Assembly (NCBI RefSeq): GCF_006334915.2 | Contig: NZ_VDMA02000005.1 | Location: forward strand, 310,001 to 374,000 | Source: Microbispora catharanthi | GTDB lineage: Bacteria; Actinomycetota; Actinomycetes; Streptosporangiales; Streptosporangiaceae | Direction: 5' to 3' | DNA length: 64,000 bases | In this document: one piece after another, positions 53,268 through 64,000 of the stretch | How positions within the stretch are numbered: the first letter of the stretch is position 1 | How the letters are laid out: the number at the start of each line of letters is the position of its first letter | Notes under the pieces: model-generated | The model's database searches: none | What the model was told of the DNA's origin: nothing | The model's input: the letters and a program-made list of their open reading frames with translations, nothing else | Position numbers and translations under genes: made by a program

Positions 53268-54839
53268 TCACGCATCGGCGGCCTCTCGCGCCGCCCGCCG
53301 CGCCCGGCTCCGCTCCGCGACGGCCGCGGCGGCCACCTCGCGGTCGTCGAAGGGAACGACCTCGCCCCCGACATACTGCCCCTGCTCGTGCCCCTTGCCG
53401 GCCACAACTACCACATCTCCGGGCGCCGCACCGCCGACGGCCAGGCGGATGGCGGCCGCCCGGTCCGGCTCCACGACCACGTGGCCCCGCTCCTTGATAG
53501 GTACCCGCAGCGCGCCCTCCAGCATCGCGGCGAGGATCGCGAGCGGGTCCTCCGTGCGAGGGTTGTCGCTGGTGAACACGGCCAGGTCGGCGAGGCGGAC
53601 GGCGGCCTCGCCCATCATCGGCCGCTTGCCGCGGTCGCGGTCGCCGCCGCAGCCCAGCACGATCACCAGACGGCCTCCCGGCCCGTCGTCCAGCACGGCG
53701 CGCAGCGAGCGCAGCACCGACTCCACCGCGCCCGGCTTGTGCGCGTAGTCCACGATCACCTGGACGTCGTCCGCGCCCGGCACCCGCTCCATCCGGCCCG
53801 GCACGCCGCCGAACTCGCCCACGCCGGTCACCGCGGCCTGCAGCGGGACCCCGGCCTCCACCAGCGCCACCAGCGCGCCGAGCGTGTTGGCCACGTTGAA
53901 CGGGCCGGGCAGGGCCACCGACACCTCGGCCTCGACCCCGCCGGGACCGACCAGGCGGAACGTGCTGCCGGCGGAGCCGAGGCGCACGTCCTCGGCGCGC
54001 CAGTCGGCCTCCGGCGCCCCGGCGGCGGAGAACGTGGTGATCGGGATCTTGGCCGTGGCGGCCAGCTCCCGTCCGTGGGCGTCGTCGATGTTCACCACGC
54101 CCGCCCGGCTGAGCTCGGGGGTGAACAGCCGCGCCTTGGCCGCGAAGTAGTCGTCCAGGTCGCGGTGGAAGTCCAGGTGGTCCTGCGAGAGGTTGGTGAA
54201 GATCGACACGTCGTAGAACAGGCCGTCCACGCGGCCGAGCGCCAGGGCGTGGCTGGAGACCTCCATGGCCGCCGCGCTCACGCCCCGCTCGCGCATCAGC
54301 GCGAACAGCCCCTGCAGGTCGGTCGCCTCCGGAGTGGTGAGCTCGGGGGTGAACCGCACGTCGCCCGCGCGGATCTCCACGCCGCCGACCAGGCCGGTGC
54401 GGTGACCCGCCGCCCGCAGGCCCGCCTCCAGCAGGAACGTCGAGGTGGACTTGCCGCTGGTGCCGGTGACGCCGATGAGCGTGATGCCGGCCGCCGGCCT
54501 GCCGTACACCCAGGCGGCGACCTCGCCGAGCACCGCCCTCGGGTCGGGCACGACGAGCACCGGCAGTCCGGTGGCGGCGGCCCGGTCGCGGCCCTCCTCG
54601 TCGGTCAGGATCGCCGTCGCGCCCGACGCCAGGGCGTCGCCGGCGAACTCCGCGCCGTGCCTGGCGTTGCCGGGCACGGCCACGTACAGGTCGCCGCGCC
54701 GCACCCGGCGCGAGTCGAGGGTGATGCCGGTGACCGTGCCGCGCACCGCCCGCGCTCCGGGGGACGGGACGGCCGACGACGTGCCGAGCAGGGACGCCAG
54801 CGCGGACAGCGGACGGGCCTGGACGGCCTCGGGACGCAT
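53268..54839 (-). CDS. murE: UDP-MurNAc-L-Ala-D-Glu--meso-DAP ligase
   Basis: About 523 residues from ATG 54839 (MRPEAVQARPLSALASLLG). P-loop GVTGTSGKSTSTFLLEAGL; LTTPEATDLQGLFALM; FTNLSQDHLDFHRD. The DNPR motif in VFTSDNPRTEDP marks meso-diaminopimelate rather than lysine as substrate, consistent with an actinomycete wall. A GTG at 54911 would extend it by 24 residues and put it 7 bp from ftsI; the choice of start is uncertain. Confidence 0.93.
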   Translation of the reverse strand: MRPEAVQARPLSALASLLGTSSAVPSPGARAVRGTVTGITLDSRRVRRGDLYVAVPGNARHGAEFAGDALASGATAILTDEEGRDRAAATGLPVLVVPDPRAVLGEVAAWVYGRPAAGITLIGVTGTSGKSTSTFLLEAGLRAAGHRTGLVGGVEIRAGDVRFTPELTTPEATDLQGLFALMRERGVSAAAMEVSSHALALGRVDGLFYDVSIFTNLSQDHLDFHRDLDDYFAAKARLFTPELSRAGVVNIDDAHGRELAATAKIPITTFSAAGAPEADWRAEDVRLGSAGSTFRLVGPGGVEAEVSVALPGPFNVANTLGALVALVEAGVPLQAAVTGVGEFGGVPGRMERVPGADDVQVIVDYAHKPGAVESVLRSLRAVLDDGPGGRLVIVLGCGGDRDRGKRPMMGEAAVRLADLAVFTSDNPRTEDPLAILAAMLEGALRVPIKERGHVVVEPDRAAAIRLAVGGAAPGDVVVVAGKGHEQGQYVGGEVVPFDDREVAAAAVAERSRARRAAREAADA

Positions 54840-54918
54840 GGACGACGGGGAACGCACGGCGAGAGCGTACCCCCCTCCGTCGCTCGCCCCGGCCACTCCT
54901 GCTCCGGTCACTCCGCCG

Positions 54919-57600
54919 TCACTCCGACGGGCGAAGGACCATCGCGGGCGCCTTCGTGCCGCTCGGCGGGATCTTCCTGCTCTTCAACGCGAAAGTCATG
55001 ACGTCCTTGAACACCGGGGCGGCGACGGAGCCGCCGTAGTGGTCTTTCTTCGGGTCCTGGATGACCGCCAGGGCCATCAGCCGGGGCTGGTCCGCAGGGG
55101 TGAAGCCGACGAACGTGGCGGTGTACCCGCAGTATCCCGCGCACTTCTCGTCGTATCGCATGGCGGTGCCGGTCTTGCCCGCGACACGGTAGCCCTCGAT
55201 CGAGGCCTCCTCTCCCGTGCCCTCGTGGCCCACCACGGCCTCCAGCATCAGCGCGATCTTCTTGGCGGTGGTCTCGCTGATCACCCGCGTGCCCTTGGCC
55301 GCGGGGCTGGGGACGAACACGCCGTGCTCGTCGGTGGTGCCCGCCACGATCGAGGGGGTCACCCGCACTCCGCCGTTGGCGATCGTCTGGTAGACGCTGG
55401 CCATCTGCAGCGCGGTGACCGAGATGCCCTGGCCGTAGGCGATCGTACAGCGCTGGCTGCCCGACCATGTCTGCCACTGCGGCAGCAGGCCGGCCTGCTC
55501 ACCCGGGACACCCGATCCGCTGCGCGCGCCGAATCCGAAGGACCGGAACATGTCGTACAGCCGCTGGCTGGAGATCTTCTCGGATACCATGATCGTGCCG
55601 ACGTTGCTCGACTCGGCGAGGATCCCGGTGAACGTCAGCGGCTCGGGCTTGTGCGGGTGGGCGTCCTTGAGCTGCTGGTCGGCGCACTGGATGTGGTCGG
55701 GCACGCGGAAGACGGTGTCGGGGGTGACGACGCCCGCCTCCATCGCCGCCGCGGCCGTGATCACCTTGTTGGTGCTGCCCGGCTCGAACACCTCGGACGC
55801 CGCGCGGTTGGCGCGGTCCTCGGCCGGGGCCGACTGCCAGTCGTTGAGGTTGGCCTGGGGCGCGTTCGCCATGGCGAGGATCTGCCCGGTCCGCACGTCC
55901 ATGACGATCACGCTGCCGCTGCGCGCCCCCGTCGCGCGGACCTGCCGGTCCAGCGCCTGCTCCGCGGCCCACTGAATGTCCCTGTCGACGGTCAGGCGCA
56001 CGTCCCGCCCGGGCACCGGCGCCTCGCGCTGGCTGCGCGTCATCGGGATGCGCTGCCGGTTCGCGCCGAGCTCGACGCTCTGCTTGCCGTCCTTGCCCGC
56101 CAGGATGTCGTCGTACGCGCTCTCCAGGCCCTCCAGGCCCCTGCCGTCGACGCCGACGAAGCCGAGCAGGCCGCCCGCGAGCGAGCCCCCGGGATAGAGG
56201 CGGCGGTAGGTCTCCTTCGTGCCCACGCCCTTGAGCTCGAAGCCCATGATGCGCTTGGCCCGCGGCGGCTCGACGTTACGGGCCAGCGGGATGTACCGCT
56301 GGGTGGTCTTGGCCAGCGCGGCGGCGATCTCCTCCTTGGGCTTGTTCAGCTCCCGTGCCAGCGTGGTGGCGACGAGGTCGCGCTTGTCCGGGTCGACGTC
56401 CTTGGGGTCGACGTAGATCTCCCTGGCCTCCACAGTCACGGCGAGGTCGTGGCCCCCGGCGTCGGTGATCGAGCCGCGCCGCGCCGGCAGCGTCTCGGGC
56501 CGTACGCGCTGCTCGGCTGCCCTCGCCTGGAGCACCTTGGAGTCGAAGCCCTGGAGCTGGACCAGCCGGCCGGCGAACAGCGACAGCACGATCGCCATCA
56601 CCACCAGCGCCGCCCTCAGCCGCCGGGCGGGGTTGCCCAGCCGGAGCACGGCGGGCGGACGCGGCGGGCCCGGCGGGCCTGAAGGACGCTGCGGACCGTG
56701 CGGTCCCTGCGGACGCTGGGGGCGCGGCGGGGCGCCGCCGATACGGGGACGGCCCGCGCCGGTCCCGCCGGGCGCTCCCGGCGCGGACGGCCGCGATGAG
56801 CCGGTCCTGCCCGGAGCCCCTGCCTTCGCCGAAGCGCCGTCTCCGGACGTTCCCGATGTTCCCGGGACGCCGGGTCTGCCGGGAGCGCCGGACTTTCCGG
56901 CGGCACCGGACTTTCCGGAAGCGCCGGATTTTCCTGGGCCGCCGGAACGCGGGTCGCCGGCGGCCGCGGTGCGCGGGCGGCCGGAAGCGCCGGACGCGGC
57001 TCCCCGCGCGCCGTGACCCGGCGCGCCGCCATGCGGGCGGTCGGAGGTTCCTGGCGCACCCGCCCGCGACTGCCCGGATCCCGCGCCACGCGGCCGGTCC
57101 CCGTCGTCGCCCGATCCGCTCGCGCGCGCGCCACGCGGACGCCCCTCACCCGGGGCCGGGTGCTGCGCGACGGCGCGGCGCGGGCCACCGCCGGGCACGC
57201 CGGGCTCGCCCCTTCGCGGCGTGCGAGAGGGCGGGACCGATCCGCCCGGCGCCGACCGGCGCCTCCCGGGCGACTCGCCGGTGCGGCCGTTCCGGGCGTC
57301 GTCACGCCCGCCCGCGGCGTCGCGCGCACCGTCCGCCCGGCCGCCGCCCTGCTTGCCTCCGCCTTCCGAGGCGCCGCCGGTCCTGCCGCGCCGTGCCGTT
57401 CCGCCGGTCGTGCCGCCCGTCGCGTCGTCACGTCCGGGGTCGGCGGGTCTGCCGGGACGTCCGGGCCTCGGCGGCCCGTCCTGACGGGACGGCCGCCCCG
57501 GGGAGCCCGGGCTCCTCCTGTCACCGCCCGGGCCCTGGCCACCGCCTCGCCCGCTGGGACCCCCGCGGCCGGGACCCGGGTTCCGGCCGCTGTCTCTCAC
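54919..57600 (-). CDS. ftsI: Penicillin-binding protein FtsI (PBP3) with collagen-like cytoplasmic extension
   Basis: 893 residues from a GTG that overlaps the ftsL stop (GTGA). About 325 residues before the membrane helix (about 330-350, [20 protein letters not shown]) are Gly/Pro/Arg-rich, including Gly-X-Y runs such as [20 protein letters not shown]. Class B PBPs normally have a short cytoplasmic tail. After the helix come the PBP dimer domain and the transpeptidase: SxxK at Ser609-Lys612 (PGSTNK), SSN at 664-666 (ESSNVG) and KTG at Lys809 (AGKTGTA). It cross-links septal peptidoglycan with FtsW and is a beta-lactam target. Confidence 0.93.
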   Translation of the reverse strand: MRDSGRNPGPGRGGPSGRGGGQGPGGDRRSPGSPGRPSRQDGPPRPGRPGRPADPGRDDATGGTTGGTARRGRTGGASEGGGKQGGGRADGARDAAGGRDDARNGRTGESPGRRRSAPGGSVPPSRTPRRGEPGVPGGGPRRAVAQHPAPGEGRPRGARASGSGDDGDRPRGAGSGQSRAGAPGTSDRPHGGAPGHGARGAASGASGRPRTAAAGDPRSGGPGKSGASGKSGAAGKSGAPGRPGVPGTSGTSGDGASAKAGAPGRTGSSRPSAPGAPGGTGAGRPRIGGAPPRPQRPQGPHGPQRPSGPPGPPRPPAVLRLGNPARRLRAALVVMAIVLSLFAGRLVQLQGFDSKVLQARAAEQRVRPETLPARRGSITDAGGHDLAVTVEAREIYVDPKDVDPDKRDLVATTLARELNKPKEEIAAALAKTTQRYIPLARNVEPPRAKRIMGFELKGVGTKETYRRLYPGGSLAGGLLGFVGVDGRGLEGLESAYDDILAGKDGKQSVELGANRQRIPMTRSQREAPVPGRDVRLTVDRDIQWAAEQALDRQVRATGARSGSVIVMDVRTGQILAMANAPQANLNDWQSAPAEDRANRAASEVFEPGSTNKVITAAAAMEAGVVTPDTVFRVPDHIQCADQQLKDAHPHKPEPLTFTGILAESSNVGTIMVSEKISSQRLYDMFRSFGFGARSGSGVPGEQAGLLPQWQTWSGSQRCTIAYGQGISVTALQMASVYQTIANGGVRVTPSIVAGTTDEHGVFVPSPAAKGTRVISETTAKKIALMLEAVVGHEGTGEEASIEGYRVAGKTGTAMRYDEKCAGYCGYTATFVGFTPADQPRLMALAVIQDPKKDHYGGSVAAPVFKDVMTFALKSRKIPPSGTKAPAMVLRPSE

Positions 57601-58502
57601 CGGTCCGTGCCCTCCTTCTGGGCCTGCTCCTGCGCCGCCGCGCCGCCGCCCGCGTCGATGAACTCCGGCGCCGACGTGTCGGGTTCGAGGCCCTGCGCCG
57701 CGGCCTGATCGCCCAGCGGGCCCGGCTGCGTCCACTGGCGGAGCTGGTTCTCCTGCTCCGCGGCCTGCTCGTGCAGCTCGTCGATGCTCGACTGCAGGTC
57801 GCTCAGCCTGAACGAGTCCTGCGAGAGGACCACGTTCAGCAGCAGGAGGGTCACCAGGCCGCCGCACATGAGACCCACGACGAGCAGCACGAAGGGCGCA
57901 CGCGGCGGCCGCCGGAACGCCCGCCGCGCCATTGTGGCACGCGCGGTCGCCGCCGGCCGGGTTTCCGAGCCGCCGCGCCGGACGCGCCGCGGAGCGGGCG
58001 CGACCTCGGTGAGGCCCCGGGCCTCACGGGACGGCGCGGGACGGGTGGCCGTGCGGGATCCGACCGTGCCGGACGCGGCTGTGCCGGAAGCGGCGGGGGC
58101 GGCCGTACGCGTCCGGGAGCCGTCGCGCTTCGGGGCCGCGACGGATCCCGCGGACGGCGCGCCGCCCGGCCGGGTGGCCGCGGCCGCCTCACTCCGGCGC
58201 GCGTCCGTACGAGCCTTCCGGGGGGCCGGGACCGCCTCACGACGGAGCCGGCCGTCCGCGCCGGGCCGGGAAGCCGGGGCGGCCTCCCCGCGACGGCTCT
58301 CCGCGCCGGGCCGGGAAGCCGGGACGGCCTCGCGTGTGCGGTCGTCGCCCGCTGTGGGCGCGCCGGGGCGGACGCGGCGCTTCTCCGGAGCGGCGACGGC
58401 CTCGCCCGCCGTCGCGGCGGTCCGGCCCGGCGTGCGGCCGGGCACGCGGGGCGGCGCGGCCGTGCGCCCGGCCGCCCTCCTGCTCTCCTGCTCTGTCCTC
58501 AT
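57597..58502 (-). CDS. ftsL: FtsL-like septum protein with long basic N-terminal extension
   Basis: 301 residues, three times the usual length. The first 200 are Ala/Arg/Pro-rich and very basic. A membrane helix follows ([23 protein letters not shown], about 203-226), then a short coiled coil ([28 protein letters not shown]) and an acidic tail. The last 100 residues and the place between rsmH and ftsI identify it as FtsL, which activates FtsWI. The ATG overlaps the rsmH stop (ATGA). Confidence 0.85.
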   Translation of the reverse strand: MRTEQESRRAAGRTAAPPRVPGRTPGRTAATAGEAVAAPEKRRVRPGAPTAGDDRTREAVPASRPGAESRRGEAAPASRPGADGRLRREAVPAPRKARTDARRSEAAAATRPGGAPSAGSVAAPKRDGSRTRTAAPAASGTAASGTVGSRTATRPAPSREARGLTEVAPAPRRVRRGGSETRPAATARATMARRAFRRPPRAPFVLLVVGLMCGGLVTLLLLNVVLSQDSFRLSDLQSSIDELHEQAAEQENQLRQWTQPGPLGDQAAAQGLEPDTSAPEFIDAGGGAAAQEQAQKEGTDR

Positions 58503-59464
58503 CCCTCGCGGATCCTCTCTGCCGCCCGCAAGCGGGCCGAGGCCGCCCGCGGGTTGCGGGCCACCTCCTCGTCGTCCGGGAGCTCCGCTCCCCTCGTCAG
58601 AAGGCGGAACCGGGGCTGGTGAGCCTCCAGGGGGACCGGCAGCCCGGGGGGGCTGGTGTCCCTGGTTCGCGCCACGAGGACCTGCTTGGTGAGCCGGTCC
58701 TCCAGGGAGTGATAGGCGAGCACGACCACGCGCCCGCCCAGCACCAGCGCGTCGAGCGCGGCGGGGAGCGCGCGCTCGAGCGCCGACAGCTCTCCGTTCA
58801 CCTCGATGCGCAGCGCCTGGAACGTTCTCTTCGCCGGGTTGCCCCCGGTCCGCCTCGTGGCGGCGGGTATCGCCGCGCGGACCAGGTCGGCAAGCCGTTT
58901 CGTGCTGGTGATGGGGTCCTTGGCGCGCTCCTTGACGATGAGGTTCGCGACGCGTGCCGCGAAGCGCTCCTCGCCGTAGTCGCGCAGGATGCGGGTGAGG
59001 TCCGCGGCGGAGTAGGTGTTCACCACACGCTCGGCGGTGAGCTCCTGCTCGCGGTCCATCCGCATGTCGAGGGGGGCGTCGTAGGAATAGGCGAAACCGC
59101 GCTCGGCCTCGTCGAGCTGAGGGGAGGACACGCCGAGGTCGAACAGCGCGGCGTCCACGCGGGGCCGTCCGGCGTCACGGAGCACGTCGGCCAGTTCGTC
59201 GGAGACGGCGCGCACCAGAGTGATCCGGTCCGCGTACGGCGCGAGCCGGGCGGTGGAACGCTCGATGGCGGTGGGGTCGCGGTCGATGCCGACGAGGTGA
59301 AGAGAGGGGTGGGCGGCCAGAAGCGCCTCGGCGTGCCCGCCGAGACCGAGGTTGGCGTCCACGGCCACCGGCTCCGGTCCGGACAACGCCGGAGCGAGCA
59401 ACTCCAGCACGCGATCGAGCATGACCGGAACGTGACCACCCGGCTGACCGGGCTCGTGCGACAA
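58499..59464 (-). CDS. rsmH: 16S rRNA m4C1402 methyltransferase
   Basis: 321 residues from a probable TTG ([16 protein letters not shown]), matching the family length; earlier starts would add unconserved sequence. SAM site [15 protein letters not shown] and [42 protein letters not shown] is the family signature; [11 protein letters not shown] near the end. It methylates N4 of C1402 in 16S rRNA. Confidence 0.93.
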   Translation of the reverse strand: MSHEPGQPGGHVPVMLDRVLELLAPALSGPEPVAVDANLGLGGHAEALLAAHPSLHLVGIDRDPTAIERSTARLAPYADRITLVRAVSDELADVLRDAGRPRVDAALFDLGVSSPQLDEAERGFAYSYDAPLDMRMDREQELTAERVVNTYSAADLTRILRDYGEERFAARVANLIVKERAKDPITSTKRLADLVRAAIPAATRRTGGNPAKRTFQALRIEVNGELSALERALPAALDALVLGGRVVVLAYHSLEDRLTKQVLVARTRDTSPPGLPVPLEAHQPRFRLLTRGAELPDDEEVARNPRAASARLRAAERIREG

Positions 59465-59705
59465 CGCTTCCAACCCCCATTTACGCCGCAGTACTCGCGG
59501 ATTCGCGGCTGTGCCGCCGGTGACTACCCAACGGACCCCCACCCATGCCGGTTCCCGGAGAACCGACCCGTCCGGCCAGGTCCCCATCCGCGTCGCCGGC
59601 CATGGCGTCTGACACCGGGGAAGGTGCATCAGCTGCCACATGGGAGCGGGTGGAGACCTCGCCGAACGTCACCGACGGGTCAATTGATCAAAAGAAAGGA
59701 CCGAT

Positions 59706-60137
59706 CTACAGAATCCCGGGCAGCACCTCCTCCGACAGATCGGAGAATGCCTGCTCCTGAGCCTCCAGGTAGGTGTCCCATGCCTGGGCGTCCCAGATCT
59801 CCAGCCGCGTGTTGGCGCCGATCACGACGCAGTCACGTTCCAGCCCGGCGTACCGCCGCAGCGTCTGGGGAATCGTGATGCGTCCCTGCTTGTCCGGCAC
59901 CTCGTCGGACGCGCTGGCGAAGAAGACACGGCTGTAGTCGCGGACCGCCTTCGCCGTCACCGGAGCGGTGCGCAGGGCCTCGGTGATGCGCTGGAACTCC
60001 TCTACGGGGAAGACGTAGAGGCAGCGCTCCTGGCCTTTGGTGATCACCAGACCCTCCGCCAGCTCCTCGCGATACTTCGCCGGCAGGAACAGCCGTCCTT
60101 TGTCGTCGAGGCGCGGGTGGTGGGTGCCGAGGAACAC
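59706..60137 (-). CDS. mraZ: Transcriptional regulator MraZ
   Basis: 143 residues from the GTG ([23 protein letters not shown]), which follows GGAGGT at ideal spacing. Two AbrB-like halves, each with a DKGR/DKQGR core ([38 protein letters not shown]). It binds repeats in front of its own gene and represses the dcw operon. About 240 bp to rsmH without a clear gene. Confidence 0.95.
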   Translation of the reverse strand: MFLGTHHPRLDDKGRLFLPAKYREELAEGLVITKGQERCLYVFPVEEFQRITEALRTAPVTAKAVRDYSRVFFASASDEVPDKQGRITIPQTLRRYAGLERDCVVIGANTRLEIWDAQAWDTYLEAQEQAFSDLSEEVLPGIL

Positions 60138-60187
60138 CGGACCCACCTCCTGTGCCTTGTGGAGCGCTCAGCGCTATAGCCCCTGCC

Positions 60188-60229
60188 CTCCACTGCGCAC
60201 CACCATACTCCACTTCTCCCCACCGTCAA
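60188..60229 (-). promoter_or_regulatory. mraZ promoter with four MraZ-type boxes
   Basis: On the minus strand TGGNG repeats start every 10 bp (plus-strand CCCCA 60218-60222, CTCCA 60208-60212, CACCA 60198-60202, CTCCA 60188-60192), like the TGGGN array bound by MraZ. -35 TTGACG (60224-60229) and -10 TATGGT (60202-60207, 16-bp spacer) overlap the boxes, so MraZ would shut its own promoter. Confidence 0.75.
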
Positions 60230-60626
60230 CTGATTCTGAGCGTGTCGGCATTCAAAATCGGCGGCGTTTTCGCAGGTGAAATGGGGTGGGTCGGAGTGGG
60301 GCGCCGCGGCGCCCCCCGGCCCGCGCACGGGCGTGTCGGCCCCGCGGGAACCCCGGCGCGTACGGGGTTCCCGGCGGCGGCCGGGGCCCGGTGGAGGAAA
60401 CCGGTGGGGGGAAGTGGAGCGTGCCGGGGCGGCCGGGCTTCACGTGTCACGGGATTCGGACGAACGCGCCACGTGACCGTGAAGAGATGCCACAACACTG
60501 TGGGCAGTTCGCCCGGATTTCCGGACAAAGTCGCCCGAGAACCAGAGGGGACATAGGGTCAGTACACAGAATGGAAAAGGAACGTTTAACGCCCCATTCT
60601 CGGGGACGCACCCTCATGGAGGCCTG
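60230..60626 (+). other. Intergenic region between mraZ and moxR
   Basis: No gene recognised. An imperfect inverted repeat at 60438-60484 pairs CTTCACGTGTCACG with the reverse complement of CACGTGACCGTGAAG; each arm contains CACGTG. It may be an operator for the moxR operon. No strong promoter was identified. Confidence 0.4.
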
Positions 60627-61607
<981 letters not shown>

Positions 61608-61669
61608 CGGACGCGAGTGAGCCGGGCGTACACCCGGCGATGTGACAGTGAGCAAGTGACGGAGGGCCC

Positions 61670-62926
61670 ATGACCGGGCTGAAGGCTCTGACCCCGCGAG
61701 GACGCTCGTTCCTCGCCTCCGGCGTGGCGGCCCTGCTGTGCGCCCTCGTCCTCGGGGAGCAGGACCTGCTGCGCGTGGCCGTGCTGATCATCGCGATGCC
61801 GTTGATCGCGTCGATGGTCGTCGCACGCACGCGATACCGTCTGGCCTCCGCCCGGCGGCTCAGCCCGGCGCGGGTGCAGGCCGGCGAGGACAGCACGGTC
61901 ACCCTGCGGCTGGAGAACGTCACCCGGCTGCCCACCGGGCTGCTGCTGGTGGAGGACACCCTGCAGTACGCGCTGGGCACGCGGCCGAGGTTCGTCCTCG
62001 ACCGGATGGAGTCGCGCGGCGTCCGGGAGATCGACTACAAGGTGAGCTCGGACCTGCGGGGACGCTTCCCGATCGGGCCCCTCTCGGTGCGGATCGCCGA
62101 CCCGTTCGGGCTGGTCGAGCTGACCCGCTCCTTCACCGTCACCGACACGCTCGTGGTGACCCCCGAGGTGGTGCCGCTGCCGCCGGTGCGCCTGTCGGGC
62201 GAGTACAGCGGCGGCGGCGACAGCCGTACGCGGTCGGTCGCGGCGGCGGGCGACGACGACGTGGCGCCCCGCGAGTATCGCCAGGGCGACGACCTGCGCC
62301 GGGTCCACTGGCGCTCGACCGCGCGGCGCGGCGAGCTGATGGTCAGGCGCGAGGAGCAGGAGTTGCAGAGCCGGGGCGCGCTGCTGCTCGACACCCGCAG
62401 GCACGCCCACCGGGGCGAGGGGCCGCGCTCGTCGTTCGAGGTCGCGGTCTCGGCCGCCGCGTCCATCGGCGTGCACCTGTCCGCGGAGGGGCTCGCCCTG
62501 CGCCTGGTCACCGACCAGGGCGCGCGGCACGTGGTGGACACCGGCCAGTCGTGGTCGCTGCTCGACACGCTCGCCGTCATCCGGCAGAGCACGGCGCGCT
62601 CGCTGGAGCACGGCGTCGGCGCGCTGCGCCAGGGCGGCGGGGAGGGGCTGATCATCGCGGTCCTCGGGGCGCTCGACCCGGAGGAGGCCCGGGCGCTCGC
62701 CCAGCTCAGGCGTTCGGGCGTGACCGCGGTCGCGGTCCTGCTCGACCTCGCCTCCTGGGACCGTGCTTCCGGGGCCGGGGCCTCCTGGGACGCCGTCGCC
62801 GACGAGAACGCGCGGGCCGCGCGCTCGGTCCTGACCGGTGCCGGGTGGCGGGTGCTCGACCTGCCCGCCGGCGCCTCGCTCGCCGGCGTGTGGCCGGAGG
62901 CCGGAAACAACAGGAGCGCGGCCTGA
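61670..62926 (+). CDS. DUF58 family protein
   Basis: 418 residues. Two N-terminal membrane helices (FLASGVAALLCALVL, VAVLIIAMPLIASMVVA), a beta-rich domain, and the DUF58 signature around REYRQGDDLRRVHWRSTARRGELMVRREEQE, followed by a von Willebrand A-like fold (LLLDTRRHAH). Function unproven; partner of the MoxR ATPase. ATG start 62 bp after moxR. Confidence 0.88.
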   Translation: MTGLKALTPRGRSFLASGVAALLCALVLGEQDLLRVAVLIIAMPLIASMVVARTRYRLASARRLSPARVQAGEDSTVTLRLENVTRLPTGLLLVEDTLQYALGTRPRFVLDRMESRGVREIDYKVSSDLRGRFPIGPLSVRIADPFGLVELTRSFTVTDTLVVTPEVVPLPPVRLSGEYSGGGDSRTRSVAAAGDDDVAPREYRQGDDLRRVHWRSTARRGELMVRREEQELQSRGALLLDTRRHAHRGEGPRSSFEVAVSAAASIGVHLSAEGLALRLVTDQGARHVVDTGQSWSLLDTLAVIRQSTARSLEHGVGALRQGGGEGLIIAVLGALDPEEARALAQLRRSGVTAVAVLLDLASWDRASGAGASWDAVADENARAARSVLTGAGWRVLDLPAGASLAGVWPEAGNNRSAA

Positions 62927-62961
62927 GCCGGCCGCTCCGGCGTGACGGAGGGTAAGAAGCA

Positions 62962-64000
62962 ATGAAACTGCCGGTTGCGGCGGGGCTGGCCACGGCGGCC
63001 GTCACGGTCACGCTTTACCCGCTCTTCGAGGGCGGCGCCTGGTTCTGGTCCTGCATGGGGGCGATCCTCGTCACCACCGTGGCCGGGGCGGTGGCCTCCC
63101 GCCTTGGCGCCCGTCCGTGGGTGGCGCCCGCCGTGACGCCCGTGGCGGCCCTGCTCTACCTGACGCTCGTCTTCACGCCGGACGAGGCGTGGCTGCGGAT
63201 CGTCCCCACCATGGACTCGCTCGCCCGGCTCGCCGAGCTGGTCGGTTCCGGGTTCGACGACATCCAGCAGTACGCCGCCCCGGTGCCGGACAACCCCGGC
63301 ATCACGCTGCTCACCGCAGTGGGCGTGGCGCTTATCGCCCTGCTCGTGGACGTCTTCGCGGTGCGGCTGCGCAGGGCCGCGCTGGCCGGGCTGCCGCTGC
63401 TCGCCCTGTTCACCGTGCCCGCGGCGGTGGTCACGGAGCCGATCGGGTGGATCGCGTTCGTCGTCGCGGCGTTCGGCTACATCGGCCTGCTCGTCGCCGA
63501 CGGGCGGGAGCGCCTAAGCCGCTGGGGCCGGGCCGTCGTGGTGCGCCGTTCCTCCGGCTCCGCGCGTGGCGCCACCCCTGACACCGAGCGGCTCGCCCTG
63601 TCCGGCAAGCGCATCGGCGTGACGGCCATCGCGCTGGCGGTCCTGGTGCCCGCGGTGCTGCCGGCGCTCTCCCCCGATCCGCTGTTCGGCTTCGGCGTCG
63701 GCAACGGCCTCGGAGGGGGCGGCGGCAACATCGGCATCCCCGACGCCATCGCCAAGCTCGGCGGCCAGCTCAGGCAGCAGGGCAACGCGACCGTGCTCAC
63801 CTACACCAGCAGCGACGACGTGCCGCGCTATCTGCGGATCTACTCTCTCGACATCTTCGACGGGACGAAGTGGACGCTGTCCCCGCTGCGGGGGCTCTCG
63901 GAGGACCGCGTGTCGGAAGGGCCGCTGCCGCCCACTCCCGGGCTCCGCCCCGGGGTGTCGGTGAAGCGCGCCGAGATGCGGGTCACGATGAGCGAGGACA
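62962..64000 (+). CDS. TgpA-like transglutaminase-domain membrane protein (partial)
   Basis: The first 346 residues are in the window; the gene continues past the edge. Six or so membrane helices (LPVAAGLATAAVTVTLYPLF, CMGAILVTTVAGAVAS, ITLLTAVGVALIALLVDVFAV, LAGLPLLALFTVPAAVV, IAFVVAAFGYIGLLV, VTAIALAVLVPAVLPALSP) precede a Gly-rich loop and the start of the extracellular part (YLRIYSLDIFDGTKWTLSP). Third gene after moxR and DUF58, where a transglutaminase-like protein is usual. The catalytic Cys-His-Asp part lies beyond the window, so the enzymatic call rests on context and the N-terminal layout. Confidence 0.8.
   Translation, partial: MKLPVAAGLATAAVTVTLYPLFEGGAWFWSCMGAILVTTVAGAVASRLGARPWVAPAVTPVAALLYLTLVFTPDEAWLRIVPTMDSLARLAELVGSGFDDIQQYAAPVPDNPGITLLTAVGVALIALLVDVFAVRLRRAALAGLPLLALFTVPAAVVTEPIGWIAFVVAAFGYIGLLVADGRERLSRWGRAVVVRRSSGSARGATPDTERLALSGKRIGVTAIALAVLVPAVLPALSPDPLFGFGVGNGLGGGGGNIGIPDAIAKLGGQLRQQGNATVLTYTSSDDVPRYLRIYSLDIFDGTKWTLSPLRGLSEDRVSEGPLPPTPGLRPGVSVKRAEMRVTMSED

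Noticed and set aside
54919-57867. ftsI start at the upstream ATG (982 residues)
   Set aside because: It would overlap ftsL by about 270 bp; the GTG at 57600 gives the 4-bp overlap used throughout the operon.

Overview
The window is very GC-rich actinomycete DNA, most likely chromosomal and from the Streptosporangiales (inferred from gene content; no database was searched). The evidence is GC-biased third codon positions, many GTG starts, a division and cell-wall (dcw) cluster in actinobacterial order ending in sepF-yggT-divIVA, a meso-DAP-type MurE, several PASTA-less Ser/Thr kinases, a SARP-type regulator, a TipAS-type MerR regulator and a T-box in front of ileS.

Layout. 0-11 kb is an accessory region. 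It holds a degenerate DAHP-synthase/chorismate mutase fusion with a leader-peptide/attenuator region, a Ser/Thr kinase, a small membrane protein, a TipAS-type MerR regulator, a GNAT, a MocR-type regulator without its PLP lysine, a 13-bp tandem repeat array in front of a SARP-like regulator, an IS630-family element whose transposase carries an amber stop, and a DinB-like protein. 11.3-15.3 kb (minus strand) is a compact cassette: a 76-residue four-cysteine peptide, a MauE/DoxX-like protein, a TlpA-like thioredoxin, a peptidase-less ABC exporter and a private S26 signal peptidase. I consider it the best candidate for an undescribed secreted disulfide-peptide system. 15.6-24 kb holds a secreted CBM2 glycoside hydrolase, a NarL-type two-component system, and secreted M1 and M14 metallopeptidases. 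24.2-27.9 kb holds two more Ser/Thr kinases. One of them shares its extracellular domain with the kinase at 1.4 kb.

28-34 kb is housekeeping: rluD-lspA-traR/dksA on the minus strand and T-box-controlled ileS on the plus strand. 34-38 kb is a small redox/catabolic accessory patch: an MDR oxidoreductase with a divergent TetR gene, and a dienelactone hydrolase/CMD pair with a divergent XRE regulator. It is bracketed by two copies of one 29-bp hairpin in opposite orientation. 38.2-60.2 kb (minus strand) is the dcw cluster, read from mraZ at the right: mraZ-rsmH-ftsL-ftsI-murE-murF-mraY-murD-ftsW-murG-murC-ftsQ-ftsZ-yggS-sepF-yggT-divIVA, then an unusual 683-residue membrane protein. Most junctions are 4-bp overlaps. 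FtsL and FtsI carry very long basic or collagen-like cytoplasmic extensions, FtsW ends in tetrapeptide repeats, and the pgeF gene usual between ftsZ and yggS is missing. 60.6-64 kb (plus strand) is a moxR-DUF58-transglutaminase operon cut by the window edge.

No rRNA, tRNA or CRISPR array was recognised.
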